Assembly (NCBI GenBank): GCA_019090895.1 | Contig: JAHRVB010000142.1 | Coordinates: forward strand, 1 to 64,000 | Reading direction: 5' to 3' | Length of the DNA: 64,000 nt | Origin: Kangiellaceae bacterium | Lineage (GTDB): Bacteria; Pseudomonadota; Gammaproteobacteria; Enterobacterales; Kangiellaceae | Shown here: positions 49,982-59,418 of the stretch, piece by piece | How positions within the stretch are numbered: position 1 is the first letter of the stretch | How the letters are laid out: each line of letters begins with the position of its first letter | The notes under the pieces: model-generated | Told to the model about the DNA's origin: nothing | What the model saw: only the letters and a program-made list of their open reading frames with translations | The model's database searches: none | Position numbers and translations under genes: made by a program

Positions 49982-51940
49982 ATGCCCCACCAAAATCATA
50001 ATGCCACATTCAGCAGAACACAATTCGCAAAACATTGGTCTGTTAAAGGGTTCACAGCGACTCTAATCATCATCGCAGCGTTACTACCTGTAGTCAGTGC
50101 GCTAAGTATTAATTTCTGGTTAGATGGATATTTGGATTGGAATGAAGCGACACTGGAGCTTGGGGTCGCTTGTATGACTTTGGCTTTCATCGCTTATCCT
50201 GCATTCTATTTACTCCGTTGGGAAACGGAACAGGCAACCCGTTGGGATGAAACTCGCCAAGATTTCTTATTACTCATGGATCAAGCGGTTGATATGGTGA
50301 TTGTTAGCACTCCTCAAGGGTTAATCAAAGAAGTAAACCAAAAAGCATGTGACCGATTGCAATATACTCGAGCAGAGCTGCTCAGCATGTCTACATTAGA
50401 TCTGGATATTGATTGTCATCTTCAACGCAGTCCCGAGCTAGTTAAATCGATGCTCAGCGGGGAAGATGTCTATTATGAAACAATTTTTCGTCTTAAAAAC
50501 GGTAAAAAAATCCCCATAGAGTCTCGGGCAAGGATGGCGGGATGGCTAGAACAACCCCATTATATTGAATTCATTTCTGATATATCTCACCGCCGAGAAG
50601 CTGAAAAAGAGCTTCATTTGTCTCATGAAGCGCTCGAGAAAACGAGAAATCTACTTGAACTCAGAATCGCTCAACATTCAAGCGAGATTAAAAAACAAAA
50701 GAAAGGTAGAAAAATAGCTGAGAAGCAATTTGATGCGTTACAAAATTATTTAGCAAGGCTCATCGATTCTATGCCTTCTGTCATTATTGCGCTCGATAAT
50801 GAGAATTGTATATTACAGTGGAACAAAGAAGCCGAAAATATGACAGGTATCGGCCCAGAAGAAGCGGTTGGTAGTACTCTGGGCGAGCTCTATCCTCTGT
50901 TAGACCACAAAATCATCCAGGCTAAATCCACCAGCGATTTGTTAACACAATCAATCAACTTTCGAATGGAGCAGGAAGTTAATTTATCATTGCGAACCCT
51001 GGAAGTGATGGTATACGGCATATACAACACGCGTGAAGAAAATATGGGCGAAGTAGTTCGTATTGACGACATCACCGAAAAAGTGAAGATTGACGCAACG
51101 TTAGTTCAAACCGAAAAGATGCTTTCCCTCGGTGGATTAGCCGCTGGCATGGCCCATGAAATAAATAATCCTCTTGGCGCCATTATGCAAAGTACTCAGA
51201 ATATCAAAAGACGATTGAGCAGTGATTTGCTGCGAAATCACAAAGTTGCTAGTGAGAACAATTTAACCATTGAACAAGTTTCAAGCTATGTTCAGCAACA
51301 GAGCATTGATACATTTCTCGATGGCATTCTGGCTTCAGGAGAACGCGCAGCAGATATAGTGGGCGACATGTTGAGTTTTGCCAAGCCGATCGCACACCAG
51401 TCTGGTCATGTTGATCTGACCGTTGCCCTCGATACGGCCGTTAGATTGTCAGCAAAAGACTACAACCAAAAGAAACAATTCGATTTCAGAAAAATACAGA
51501 TTAGAAAAACCTATGCACCAAATGTTGGAAAAGTCTTCGCACAAAAGAATCAGTTAGAACAAGTTTTCCTTAATTTATTAGTCAATGCCGCCCAGGCGTT
51601 GGCTAGTCAAGCTGATAAGAACAAAGAACCACTTATAGAACTTATTCTCAGGCGCGAAGGAAAGACTGCGGTAGTTGAAGTGATAGACAATGGTCCTGGT
51701 ATGCCAGAAAAAGTACGGAAGCGTGTATTTGAACCTTTCTTTACCACCAAGGATGAAAACACTGGAACAGGTTTAGGCCTTTCCGTTTCTTATTTCATTA
51801 TTAGTGAACAACTGGGAGGAGAACTTCGAGTAGAGTCCCAAAGTGGGCGAGGCTCGCGGTTTACCATACGATTGCCCTCAATAGACAACTCCGCTACTAC
51901 TCAAGGTCCCCAAGATGAACAGATAGAACTGCCTTTGTAG
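49982..51940 (+). CDS. PAS-domain sensor histidine kinase
   Basis: 652 residues. Two transmembrane segments near the N-terminus (TLIIIAALLPVVSALSINFW and LGVACMTLAFIAYPAFYLL) are followed by a PAS domain, a coiled coil and a second PAS. HisKA carries GMAHEINNPLGAIMQSTQNI (phospho-His), and the HATPase carries DNGPGMP, FEPFFTTK and GTGLGLSVSY. No regulator gene is adjacent; the orphan ompR 3.5 kb downstream is one candidate partner. Confidence 0.92.
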   Translation: MPHQNHNATFSRTQFAKHWSVKGFTATLIIIAALLPVVSALSINFWLDGYLDWNEATLELGVACMTLAFIAYPAFYLLRWETEQATRWDETRQDFLLLMDQAVDMVIVSTPQGLIKEVNQKACDRLQYTRAELLSMSTLDLDIDCHLQRSPELVKSMLSGEDVYYETIFRLKNGKKIPIESRARMAGWLEQPHYIEFISDISHRREAEKELHLSHEALEKTRNLLELRIAQHSSEIKKQKKGRKIAEKQFDALQNYLARLIDSMPSVIIALDNENCILQWNKEAENMTGIGPEEAVGSTLGELYPLLDHKIIQAKSTSDLLTQSINFRMEQEVNLSLRTLEVMVYGIYNTREENMGEVVRIDDITEKVKIDATLVQTEKMLSLGGLAAGMAHEINNPLGAIMQSTQNIKRRLSSDLLRNHKVASENNLTIEQVSSYVQQQSIDTFLDGILASGERAADIVGDMLSFAKPIAHQSGHVDLTVALDTAVRLSAKDYNQKKQFDFRKIQIRKTYAPNVGKVFAQKNQLEQVFLNLLVNAAQALASQADKNKEPLIELILRREGKTAVVEVIDNGPGMPEKVRKRVFEPFFTTKDENTGTGLGLSVSYFIISEQLGGELRVESQSGRGSRFTIRLPSIDNSATTQGPQDEQIELPL

Positions 51941-51993
51941 GCTATAGCTGCTGTCTAATAGAAATACAAGTCGAAATAATTATCTCTGACAGC

Positions 51994-52509
51994 TCAGCCA
52001 AAGATCCTCCGATTTGGCTTAAAGTTCCTAAACAACCGCCAGGTAAGCAGTAACATCGTTGCAACAAAGAAGAGCAGTAGCCAAGCAGGCATGCTTAGCC
52101 CCAAAAGATCCCAACTGACTTTGGCGCATTCTCCTGAACCTTTTAATACCACATCAAGCACATCCATAAACGGGAGCATATCAACTAGATAATCCAGAGA
52201 AGGTCCACAAGCAGGCACTTCGTCTGCTGGTAAGTTTTGTAAATAGGCGTGACGACCTGCTATTCCCGCTCCTACCATTGTTGTGATCAACCCACCAATA
52301 TTGTAAAGCTTATGCCATCGGCTTCCTGCCAGCGGTTTATGCAGACCATGTAATAGAAACCAAACCCCGAGTGAAAATACAGCTACGCGTTGAAAAATAC
52401 AGAGAGGGCAAGGTTCCATTCCCTCAACATATTGAAAATAAAAGGCGGCAATGAGAAGTTGGTGGCAAACAAACGCCATAAATAGATTAAAACCGCGGGA
52501 TTCGAACAT
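51994..52509 (-). CDS. dsbB: Disulfide bond formation protein DsbB
   Basis: 171 residues from the ATG at 52509 (AGGA eight bases upstream), matching the normal length. Four transmembrane helices. PCPLC is the first redox pair; ACGPSLDYL and GECAKVSW hold the second. FQYVEGMEP precedes the first pair as in E. coli. It passes electrons from DsbA to quinone. Confidence 0.95.
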   Translation of the reverse strand: MFESRGFNLFMAFVCHQLLIAAFYFQYVEGMEPCPLCIFQRVAVFSLGVWFLLHGLHKPLAGSRWHKLYNIGGLITTMVGAGIAGRHAYLQNLPADEVPACGPSLDYLVDMLPFMDVLDVVLKGSGECAKVSWDLLGLSMPAWLLLFFVATMLLLTWRLFRNFKPNRRIFG

Positions 52510-52639
52510 CAATAGTTCCTGAATGAGGTGTATATTTTGATTAAGGAAGACTATCAGAAAAAGGATAAATAAAACAATTGTCGCAACGAGCAACATGCCC
52601 ATTGGCTAGGCAAATATAATGCACAATCAGTAGGTATAA

Positions 52640-52662
52640 AAAAGCCTCAATGAAGAGGCTTA
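52640..52662. terminator. Hairpin between dsbB and tex
   Basis: AAGCCTC-AATGA-AGAGGCTT, with A residues before and a short T/A tail; it may act weakly in both directions. Confidence 0.5.
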
Positions 52663-52811
52663 TAAAGTTTCCAGTCTGCAGGTCCCGTTCTTACGGGCTT
52701 CTATTATTCGCTAGCGGACATATTTATAACAAACTGATATTAAGCTTGCAACATTTATTTACAAAATGACGTCATTTTTTATCTCAAATTGCGAATTTTT
52801 AGAACACAGAG

Positions 52812-55115
52812 CTAGTTCTTCTTCTTTAAAGCGTCGGCTAAAGCCATGCCAAAAGCTGAATTAATCGGCGTCTCTTTTTTCGCTCTATGCTTTGGTCGCA
52901 ATGCCTTATGAGAGTTTTTACTGTTGGGCTCATTCTCTTCAGTTCGTGGACCAACCATCGATAAACTGACTCGTTTCCTAGTAACGTCAACAGAAATCAC
53001 ATGAACTTTGACAATATCTCCCGTTTTAACGACTTCGCGCGGGTTAGAAATAAACTTATCGCTCATCAAGGAAATATGGACGAGACCGTCTTGGTGTACG
53101 CCTACATCCACAAATGCGCCAAAATCAGTGACATTGGTAACAGTACCCTCAAGAGCCATATTCGATTTCAGGTCAGACAACGTCTCAACACCCTTCTTGA
53201 ATTTTGCAGTCTTAAATTGCCCCCTTGGATCGCGCCCAGGCTTATCGAGCTCTTTCAAAATATCGGCTATGGTTGGTAAACCAAAGGTTTCGGAAACGTA
53301 TTCTTTTGGCTTGATATCACCAAGAACTTGGCTATTCCCCATTAAATCGCCAATACCACCAGTAATTTTGGCTAACATTTGTTCAACGATAGGATAAGTT
53401 TCTGGATGAACACCTGAACGATCAAGGGCATTATCGCCATCGGTGATTCGTAAGAATCCTGCGGCTTGTTCAAATGCTTTCGGCCCAAGTCTTTCTACAT
53501 CACTCAATTGCTTACGATTAACGAAACGACCATTATTTTCTCGATATTTTATGATGTTTTGCGCAAGCGTCTTGTTTAGCCCCGAAATATGGGCCAATAA
53601 AGGCGCTGATGCCGTGTTTAGGTCAACCCCCACTGCATTTACGCAATCTTCTACAACGCTTCCGAGGGTCTTTCCCAGCTGACTTTGACTAACATCGTGT
53701 TGATATTGACCGACACCTATTGCTTTGGGCTCAATTTTGACTAATTCTGCCAGCGGATCTTGCAATCGCCTTGCGATAGAAACCGATCCACGATACGTTA
53801 CATCAAGGTCAGGAAATTCTTCTGCTGCCAATTTTGAAGCCGAATAGACCGACGCGCCTGCTTCACTCACCACAATTCTTTTTAAACCAAGTTCCGGGTG
53901 TTTTGACTCTAATTCTGCAACTAAATTATCAGTTTCTCGTGATGCGGTACCATTACCGATACTCACCAATTTAACTTTATGTTGTTTGCAAAGTGATGCC
54001 AATTTAGCCAGCGATTGGTCCCACTGTCTTTGGGGTGCGTGAGGGAAAATAGTTGAATAGGCGAGCAACTTCCCAGTGCCGTCCACTACAACGGCTTTTG
54101 TACCAGTCCTTAGCCCTGGGTCTAAACCCATGGTTGAATAATTGCCGGCCGGTGCAGCCATTAGCAAATCTCTTAGATTGCTGGCAAAAACGCCAATTGC
54201 ATTTGTCTCAGCAAGCTCTCGCAGTTTTCCTAAAGATTCGGTCTCAAAGAAATTGTGTAACTTTACTCGCCAAGTCCATAGAACGACACTTTGCAACCAA
54301 TCATCCGCTGCACGTCCCTTAGATGAAATACCCGCATGCCTCGCGATAAGATATTGAGCGTAATTTGATTCTTTATTATCCTTAAGTAGTTTCTCATCAA
54401 CCACTAACTCAATACTCAATACTCCTTCGTTTCTACCACGGAATAATGCCAGTGCTCGATGAGATGGGATCTTATTCCATTTTTCCGAATATTCGAAATA
54501 GTCTCCAAATTTCTGCCCTTCCTTTTCTTTCCCCTTGACCACCGTAGAACGAATAAAGGCATTTTCTTTCAAATAACTACGTACTTCGGACAATAATTGC
54601 GCACTTTCCGCAAACTGCTCCATTAAGATCTGCTTAGCGCCATCTAAAGCGTCTTTATTAGTGACAATTTTAGCTTCTGAATTCAAATAATTAGCAGCAG
54701 TCTCTTCTGGATTTAATTCATGATCTCCCAGTAATGCATCGGCCAAAGGTTGCAAACCAGCCTCACGCGCAATTTGAGCTTTTGTTCGTCGCTTCGGCTT
54801 ATAGGGCAAATACAGATCTTCTAACTCACTCTTCGTATCAGCTAACATGATACTAGTCTTCAATTCTGGGGTTAGTTTTTCTTGCTCTTCTATACTTTTG
54901 AGAATCACCGCTCGGCGATCTTCAAGTTCTCTTAGATAACCCAAACGTTCTTCAAGATCTCGCATTTGGGTGTCATCTAGTCCTCCCGTCACCTCTTTTC
55001 TATAACGCGAAATGAATGGAACACTTGCACCTTCATCGAGCAGCGTAATAGCGGCTGTAACTTGGGTTTCTTTGACAGCGAGTTCTTTCGCTATTTGTAG
55101 AGAAATCTTTTGCAT
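52812..55115 (-). CDS. tex: Tex RNA-binding transcription accessory protein
   Basis: 767 residues, the usual length. N-terminal [17 protein letters not shown]; YqgF-like core [20 protein letters not shown]; helix-hairpin-helix region [21 protein letters not shown]-terminal S1 domain [20 protein letters not shown]. It is involved in transcription and RNA metabolism. Confidence 0.96.
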   Translation of the reverse strand: MQKISLQIAKELAVKETQVTAAITLLDEGASVPFISRYRKEVTGGLDDTQMRDLEERLGYLRELEDRRAVILKSIEEQEKLTPELKTSIMLADTKSELEDLYLPYKPKRRTKAQIAREAGLQPLADALLGDHELNPEETAANYLNSEAKIVTNKDALDGAKQILMEQFAESAQLLSEVRSYLKENAFIRSTVVKGKEKEGQKFGDYFEYSEKWNKIPSHRALALFRGRNEGVLSIELVVDEKLLKDNKESNYAQYLIARHAGISSKGRAADDWLQSVVLWTWRVKLHNFFETESLGKLRELAETNAIGVFASNLRDLLMAAPAGNYSTMGLDPGLRTGTKAVVVDGTGKLLAYSTIFPHAPQRQWDQSLAKLASLCKQHKVKLVSIGNGTASRETDNLVAELESKHPELGLKRIVVSEAGASVYSASKLAAEEFPDLDVTYRGSVSIARRLQDPLAELVKIEPKAIGVGQYQHDVSQSQLGKTLGSVVEDCVNAVGVDLNTASAPLLAHISGLNKTLAQNIIKYRENNGRFVNRKQLSDVERLGPKAFEQAAGFLRITDGDNALDRSGVHPETYPIVEQMLAKITGGIGDLMGNSQVLGDIKPKEYVSETFGLPTIADILKELDKPGRDPRGQFKTAKFKKGVETLSDLKSNMALEGTVTNVTDFGAFVDVGVHQDGLVHISLMSDKFISNPREVVKTGDIVKVHVISVDVTRKRVSLSMVGPRTEENEPNSKNSHKALRPKHRAKKETPINSAFGMALADALKKKN

Positions 55116-55489
55116 TGAGAATCCTAAAGGGTATTCGTTAAGACTGTGAGCAAAGTCGGGAGCTCGAAGTTAAAATTCGCTGGCGATTATATACAAATCT
55201 CATTTTAATTGCATGACCAACGACTAGAATTAACTACCATTTCAATTAACTAATAAAGATACCTTTTCCTTTCTTAGTTTACTGAACGGAGTATTCCTCA
55301 AAGTTTACTCTTGAGGCCGCTATTATTGGGTTATACTCTGTAACAATTACGCAATAAAATGGCTTTGCAATTCAAACGCTTAATAAGCCACAATAGCCAC
55401 TGCACAATTAAATCAGAATTTATTCATATAGTTTCAATCATTTAAGAAGATTGCATCTACAAAAACATCTCAGTTTAAGGGGAGTTATA
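55116..55489. other. Divergent tex/ompR intergenic region
   Basis: 374 AT-rich bases between the tex and ompR starts. It must hold the promoters of both genes, but I see no confident consensus pair, repeat or small gene. Confidence 0.4.
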
Positions 55490-56212
55490 ATGAGCGAAGA
55501 AACACAAAAAATACTCGTGGTTGACGACGATCTTCGCTTGCGGAGTTTGCTAGAAAGGTATTTCAAGGAACAAGGATTTATCGTAAAAGCGGCCGCAGAT
55601 TCGGAACAAATGGACCGATTCTTAGAACGAGAGAACTACCATCTTATGATTCTCGACCTAATGCTGCCCGGTGAAGATGGGCTTTCAATTTGCCGTCGTT
55701 TACGCGGAATGGATAATAATATACCTATTATCATGCTGACAGCCAAAGGAGATGATGTTGACCGAATTATAGGTTTAGAGCTGGGAGCGGATGATTACTT
55801 AGCCAAACCGTTCAACCCTAGAGAGCTATTAGCACGAGTGAAAGCAGTTTTACGTCGTAAGACTAGCGAATTGCCGGGCGCGCCTAGTGGAGAAGAGAAA
55901 ATGGTCGAGTTTGGACATTTCACTCTAAATCTGGCGACCAGAGAAATGTGTAAGGATGGTGAACCAATGACATTAACAAGCGGTGAATTTGCTGTATTAA
56001 AATCACTCGTTACCAATCCTCGCCAACCATTGTCCCGGGACAAATTAATGAATTTAGCTCGTGGCAGAGACTACAGTGCCCTCGAGCGAAGTATCGATGT
56101 CCAAGTCTCCAGACTCAGGCGAATGATCGAGGAAGACCCTGCAAAACCAAGATATCTACAAACTGTTTGGGGTATCGGTTACGTATTTGTACCGGATGCT
56201 GAAGAAAAATAA
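55490..56212 (+). CDS. ompR: OmpR response regulator without adjacent EnvZ
   Basis: 240 residues from the ATG at 55490, with GGGGAG upstream. The receiver has VVDDD, LMILDLMLPGEDGL and IIMLTAKGDD. The winged helix carries LTSGEFAVLKSLV and ERSIDVQVSRLRRMIEEDP then VWGIGYVF. The whole-protein resemblance to enterobacterial OmpR is strong. The usual envZ partner is absent: the next gene is on the other strand. Confidence 0.9.
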   Translation: MSEETQKILVVDDDLRLRSLLERYFKEQGFIVKAAADSEQMDRFLERENYHLMILDLMLPGEDGLSICRRLRGMDNNIPIIMLTAKGDDVDRIIGLELGADDYLAKPFNPRELLARVKAVLRRKTSELPGAPSGEEKMVEFGHFTLNLATREMCKDGEPMTLTSGEFAVLKSLVTNPRQPLSRDKLMNLARGRDYSALERSIDVQVSRLRRMIEEDPAKPRYLQTVWGIGYVFVPDAEEK

Positions 56213-56281
56213 TTCTCCACAGTAGCCTCCAAGCTGCATACTTAGGGGCTATTTGGAACAATTTTATCAATAAAAATGTTG

Positions 56282-58414
56282 CTAGAATTTATATCCAATG
56301 CTTATAGAAACGTAATTCACTGATTGGTTACTATCCAATTGTTCTAGCAGCAGAACATCGACTAAGCTGTCAGCAGCTAGCGCATAATCTGAAATTAAAT
56401 CATCTTTGTAAGATTGATGAATGAAACGACTACTGAGTGTTGTGTCCTCGTTGATCTGATAAGACATATAAAATTCAACACTCGATATGTCTACATTCAC
56501 TTCGGGCAACGACTCAATACTTAGCAATAGCACCTCACTATTCAGATCATTAATTTCTTCGGACTCTGAATAAACAACGTCAGCTCCTAGGCTCAATTCC
56601 CCTTCCCAAATACTGTACTCAAATCCAGCGCCAGTTGTTATTGTTGTATCGAGTAAATCATTAAACCAATCGGCGGTGGTAAAATTCTGACTACCCGATT
56701 GAGAAGACTTATATCGCTCGTAACCTGCAAATGAATAAAAACTTAAGGAGTCGTTTACAAGCCAGGAAAGATCCAAACTGTAATTCTCGAAATCGGATTC
56801 TAATAGTCCCAACGAAGTACTAGAATAATCATCCTCACCAAAATCGGCAGAGAAACTCATATCGAAATTATCGGATATGTAATATGCCAGATCGATCTGA
56901 ATATGATCTCGTTGTCGATCAGCAAGATTAAACTTTTCCATCAAAAGGTTTTCAGTACTTAATACCGCGCCCACTGATCTTCGCGCGTCACCATCTCTGT
57001 CTGATGATTCAAGTTTAACTCGAGCATCAATTTTTTCAGAAAACGAAGTCTTATAAGTCATTCGATAAGTACTCTCTTCAGTTTTCTTTCTTACTTGATA
57101 AGTCCTATCATATTGCTCTAAATCGAAGCCCGCTATGATTTTTGTTTTGTTTGAAAAACGGTATTCCAGATCCGAAGATATCAGTGACTTTGAGAAGCCA
57201 TATGGAATATTAGTTCTAGTGACTAATGACTCAATTGTATCGGCAATCACGTAATCATAAGAATTAGTGATCGTTTTATTATCTTTTTCATCAACTCGTA
57301 AATTCGCATTTAAACGAAGAGACTTCGAAAAACGAGTATTAAATTTTAAGTTTCCTGTCCAAGTATTCACTTTACCATCAAGCGAGCTCGCCGGTAATAA
57401 TTGTGTACCAATTGCCGGATTGATAGTGAAATCAGAAAAAGACTCATTTTGTCTCATCTGTCCATAAGCCATGTGGCCAGTAATCGTAGTATCAGTTGAG
57501 TATTGATGACTTACAGAAAAATAAATTTGTTCAAAATGGTTGTCTGGCGCAGCTCCGAACTCTCCCCACCCATCTACTCCATTAGAGAACGGATTTTGCC
57601 AACGTACTCTACTACTGTTATCGGAGAAAAAGGAACTATACAGGCCTGCTTGTAATTGCCAACCAGGAATATGATAACTCAACTGTGCATCAACCTGTTG
57701 AGTATCGTAATCAAAGGAAAGAGGTAAAATAGAACTGTTAACGTCGAATGCGTTATCGATTCCGATTGCAGCACCAACACTTCTGGTACCTTTCTTGTTT
57801 TGTTTGCTATAGCTTAAATTAAATTTAGGTAAATCATTTTGCGCTTGCCATTCAAAACCGATACTCGCTGTTTTACGTTTCGAACCAAGCTTATATTCTA
57901 TCAAACTCTCTGGTAATAGTGTCAAATCTTCCACTTGAAAACCGAAAACCCACTGCGGAGGCAGATTCAAACTCTGGCTTCCAGTCTCTATAAACGGCGA
58001 CTCGACTCTGCTATTCCAACGACTCTGCTCTTTATAACCCAAATCAAGACGATAACTTCCCATCACACCGCTTGCAAAACTCAAAGCTCGATTATTGCTC
58101 GCTAGTGATTCCCCTTTCACTTGCCAAAAGTAACCTTCCTCATCAAGAGACTGGCCACTGAAGTTAGCTATTCCAAACGAACCGTCGTTGCTCAAACCAC
58201 TATTTTGCATGAAATAGTTACTTTCTTCTGAAAGATTTCCAAGTCCTAACTCAACATTCCAGTTGACGCCATAGGCCTCATCAAATTCACACCACTTACA
58301 TTTCCATTTTTCCATTTGGATAGAAGTGTCTTCTGCATTGGCATGAACTAAACCCGGTAGCCCACATACGAGTGCGATCGCAACAACCTGTCGCTTTATT
58401 TTATAATATTTCAT
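56282..58414 (-). CDS. MtrB/PioB-type outer-membrane barrel of an electron conduit
   Basis: 710 residues. A signal peptide is followed by CKWC, the N-terminal CxxC typical of MtrB. A long beta-barrel with alternating aromatic strands follows and ends in GYKF. MtrB sheaths a periplasmic decahaem cytochrome (MtrA) so that electrons cross the outer membrane. It lies 7 bases after the decahaem gene. It is convergent with ompR. Confidence 0.88.
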   Translation of the reverse strand: MKYYKIKRQVVAIALVCGLPGLVHANAEDTSIQMEKWKCKWCEFDEAYGVNWNVELGLGNLSEESNYFMQNSGLSNDGSFGIANFSGQSLDEEGYFWQVKGESLASNNRALSFASGVMGSYRLDLGYKEQSRWNSRVESPFIETGSQSLNLPPQWVFGFQVEDLTLLPESLIEYKLGSKRKTASIGFEWQAQNDLPKFNLSYSKQNKKGTRSVGAAIGIDNAFDVNSSILPLSFDYDTQQVDAQLSYHIPGWQLQAGLYSSFFSDNSSRVRWQNPFSNGVDGWGEFGAAPDNHFEQIYFSVSHQYSTDTTITGHMAYGQMRQNESFSDFTINPAIGTQLLPASSLDGKVNTWTGNLKFNTRFSKSLRLNANLRVDEKDNKTITNSYDYVIADTIESLVTRTNIPYGFSKSLISSDLEYRFSNKTKIIAGFDLEQYDRTYQVRKKTEESTYRMTYKTSFSEKIDARVKLESSDRDGDARRSVGAVLSTENLLMEKFNLADRQRDHIQIDLAYYISDNFDMSFSADFGEDDYSSTSLGLLESDFENYSLDLSWLVNDSLSFYSFAGYERYKSSQSGSQNFTTADWFNDLLDTTITTGAGFEYSIWEGELSLGADVVYSESEEINDLNSEVLLLSIESLPEVNVDISSVEFYMSYQINEDTTLSSRFIHQSYKDDLISDYALAADSLVDVLLLEQLDSNQSVNYVSISIGYKF

Positions 58415-58421
58415 TCCTAAT

Positions 58422-59387
58422 TTACCGTGTTAATTTCGCGCCAGACGGATGGTTAGAACCATGAATCTGAGAATGACAGTTTAGGCAATTTTTACCGACT
58501 ACAAATTTACCTATTCCACTATGTCTTCCACCAGGTAGAGAAGTTGCACTGGGAGACAAGCTAGGGTGGCCTGCGGGTGAATGACACTCTCGACATAACA
58601 ACTGGGTCCGTTTCTTTAACAAGGCAACTTGATTGCTTCCGTGTGGAACATGACACAACCCGCAGTCTTCATCAACAGGCGCGTGCTGCCACAAGAAAGG
58701 CCCCCTTTTTTCTGCGTGGCAGGAATAACAAGTTTCGTTTAGATTTGATTTGACCAAAAGTTTATCAGAAGTCGAGCCGTGAGGTTGATGACAACTACTG
58801 CACTGCAATTGGTCATATTGCATAGAATGAACGCTTCTTTTGTGAAGTTCTGCTCGCTGTCTTGTATGGCAGCTTAGACAAACCTTTGTCTGAGTCGTCG
58901 GCTGCATGACAGGATCTTTAGCGACATGAATTTGATGGCAGCTGACACAGGTTAGATCTTCTTGCTGATGGGCACTGCCGGGCCAATGACCTCGCTCAGT
59001 ATCTTGATGACAATCGATACATTTCTCATTTTGAAGTTCGATACTGGTGGTCGAATTTTTACCAAAATGTATAATTGTCCCAGCTACATCATCTGACCGT
59101 TTTGCCTTTTTAGCATGGGCTTGTCCGGGACCGTGACAAGACTCACATTGCAAATTGTTGAAAGGGGCCTTTTCACCAAAAGGTTGCCCATGAGGCCCTT
59201 TAAAGATAGGCATAACTGGATATTCATTGTCCTCATCGTGACAACTCAAGCATGTATCTGCACCTTTTGCCGTATAAGCTTGATGAGCCTTGGCCAACTC
59301 TTCAGAGTCTGTCGCCGCACTAATCTTCAAAGAAAATATAGCACTCATTAGCAATACAAAGAAAACTGCCAATGTGTTCTTATTCAT
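58422..59387 (-). CDS. Periplasmic decahaem cytochrome c (MtrA/DmsE family)
   Basis: 321 residues from the ATG at 59387. A signal peptide is followed by ten CxxCH haem sites: CLSCH, CESCH, CIDCH, CVSCH, CLSCH, CSSCH, CYSCH, CGLCH, CRECH and CLNCH. The number and spacing match MtrA/DmsE. It would be the haem wire inside the MtrB-like barrel. Confidence 0.93.
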   Translation of the reverse strand: MNKNTLAVFFVLLMSAIFSLKISAATDSEELAKAHQAYTAKGADTCLSCHDEDNEYPVMPIFKGPHGQPFGEKAPFNNLQCESCHGPGQAHAKKAKRSDDVAGTIIHFGKNSTTSIELQNEKCIDCHQDTERGHWPGSAHQQEDLTCVSCHQIHVAKDPVMQPTTQTKVCLSCHTRQRAELHKRSVHSMQYDQLQCSSCHQPHGSTSDKLLVKSNLNETCYSCHAEKRGPFLWQHAPVDEDCGLCHVPHGSNQVALLKKRTQLLCRECHSPAGHPSLSPSATSLPGGRHSGIGKFVVGKNCLNCHSQIHGSNHPSGAKLTR

Positions 59388-59418
59388 TTTGGATTGTTGG
59401 CTACGATGTCGAGATTTT

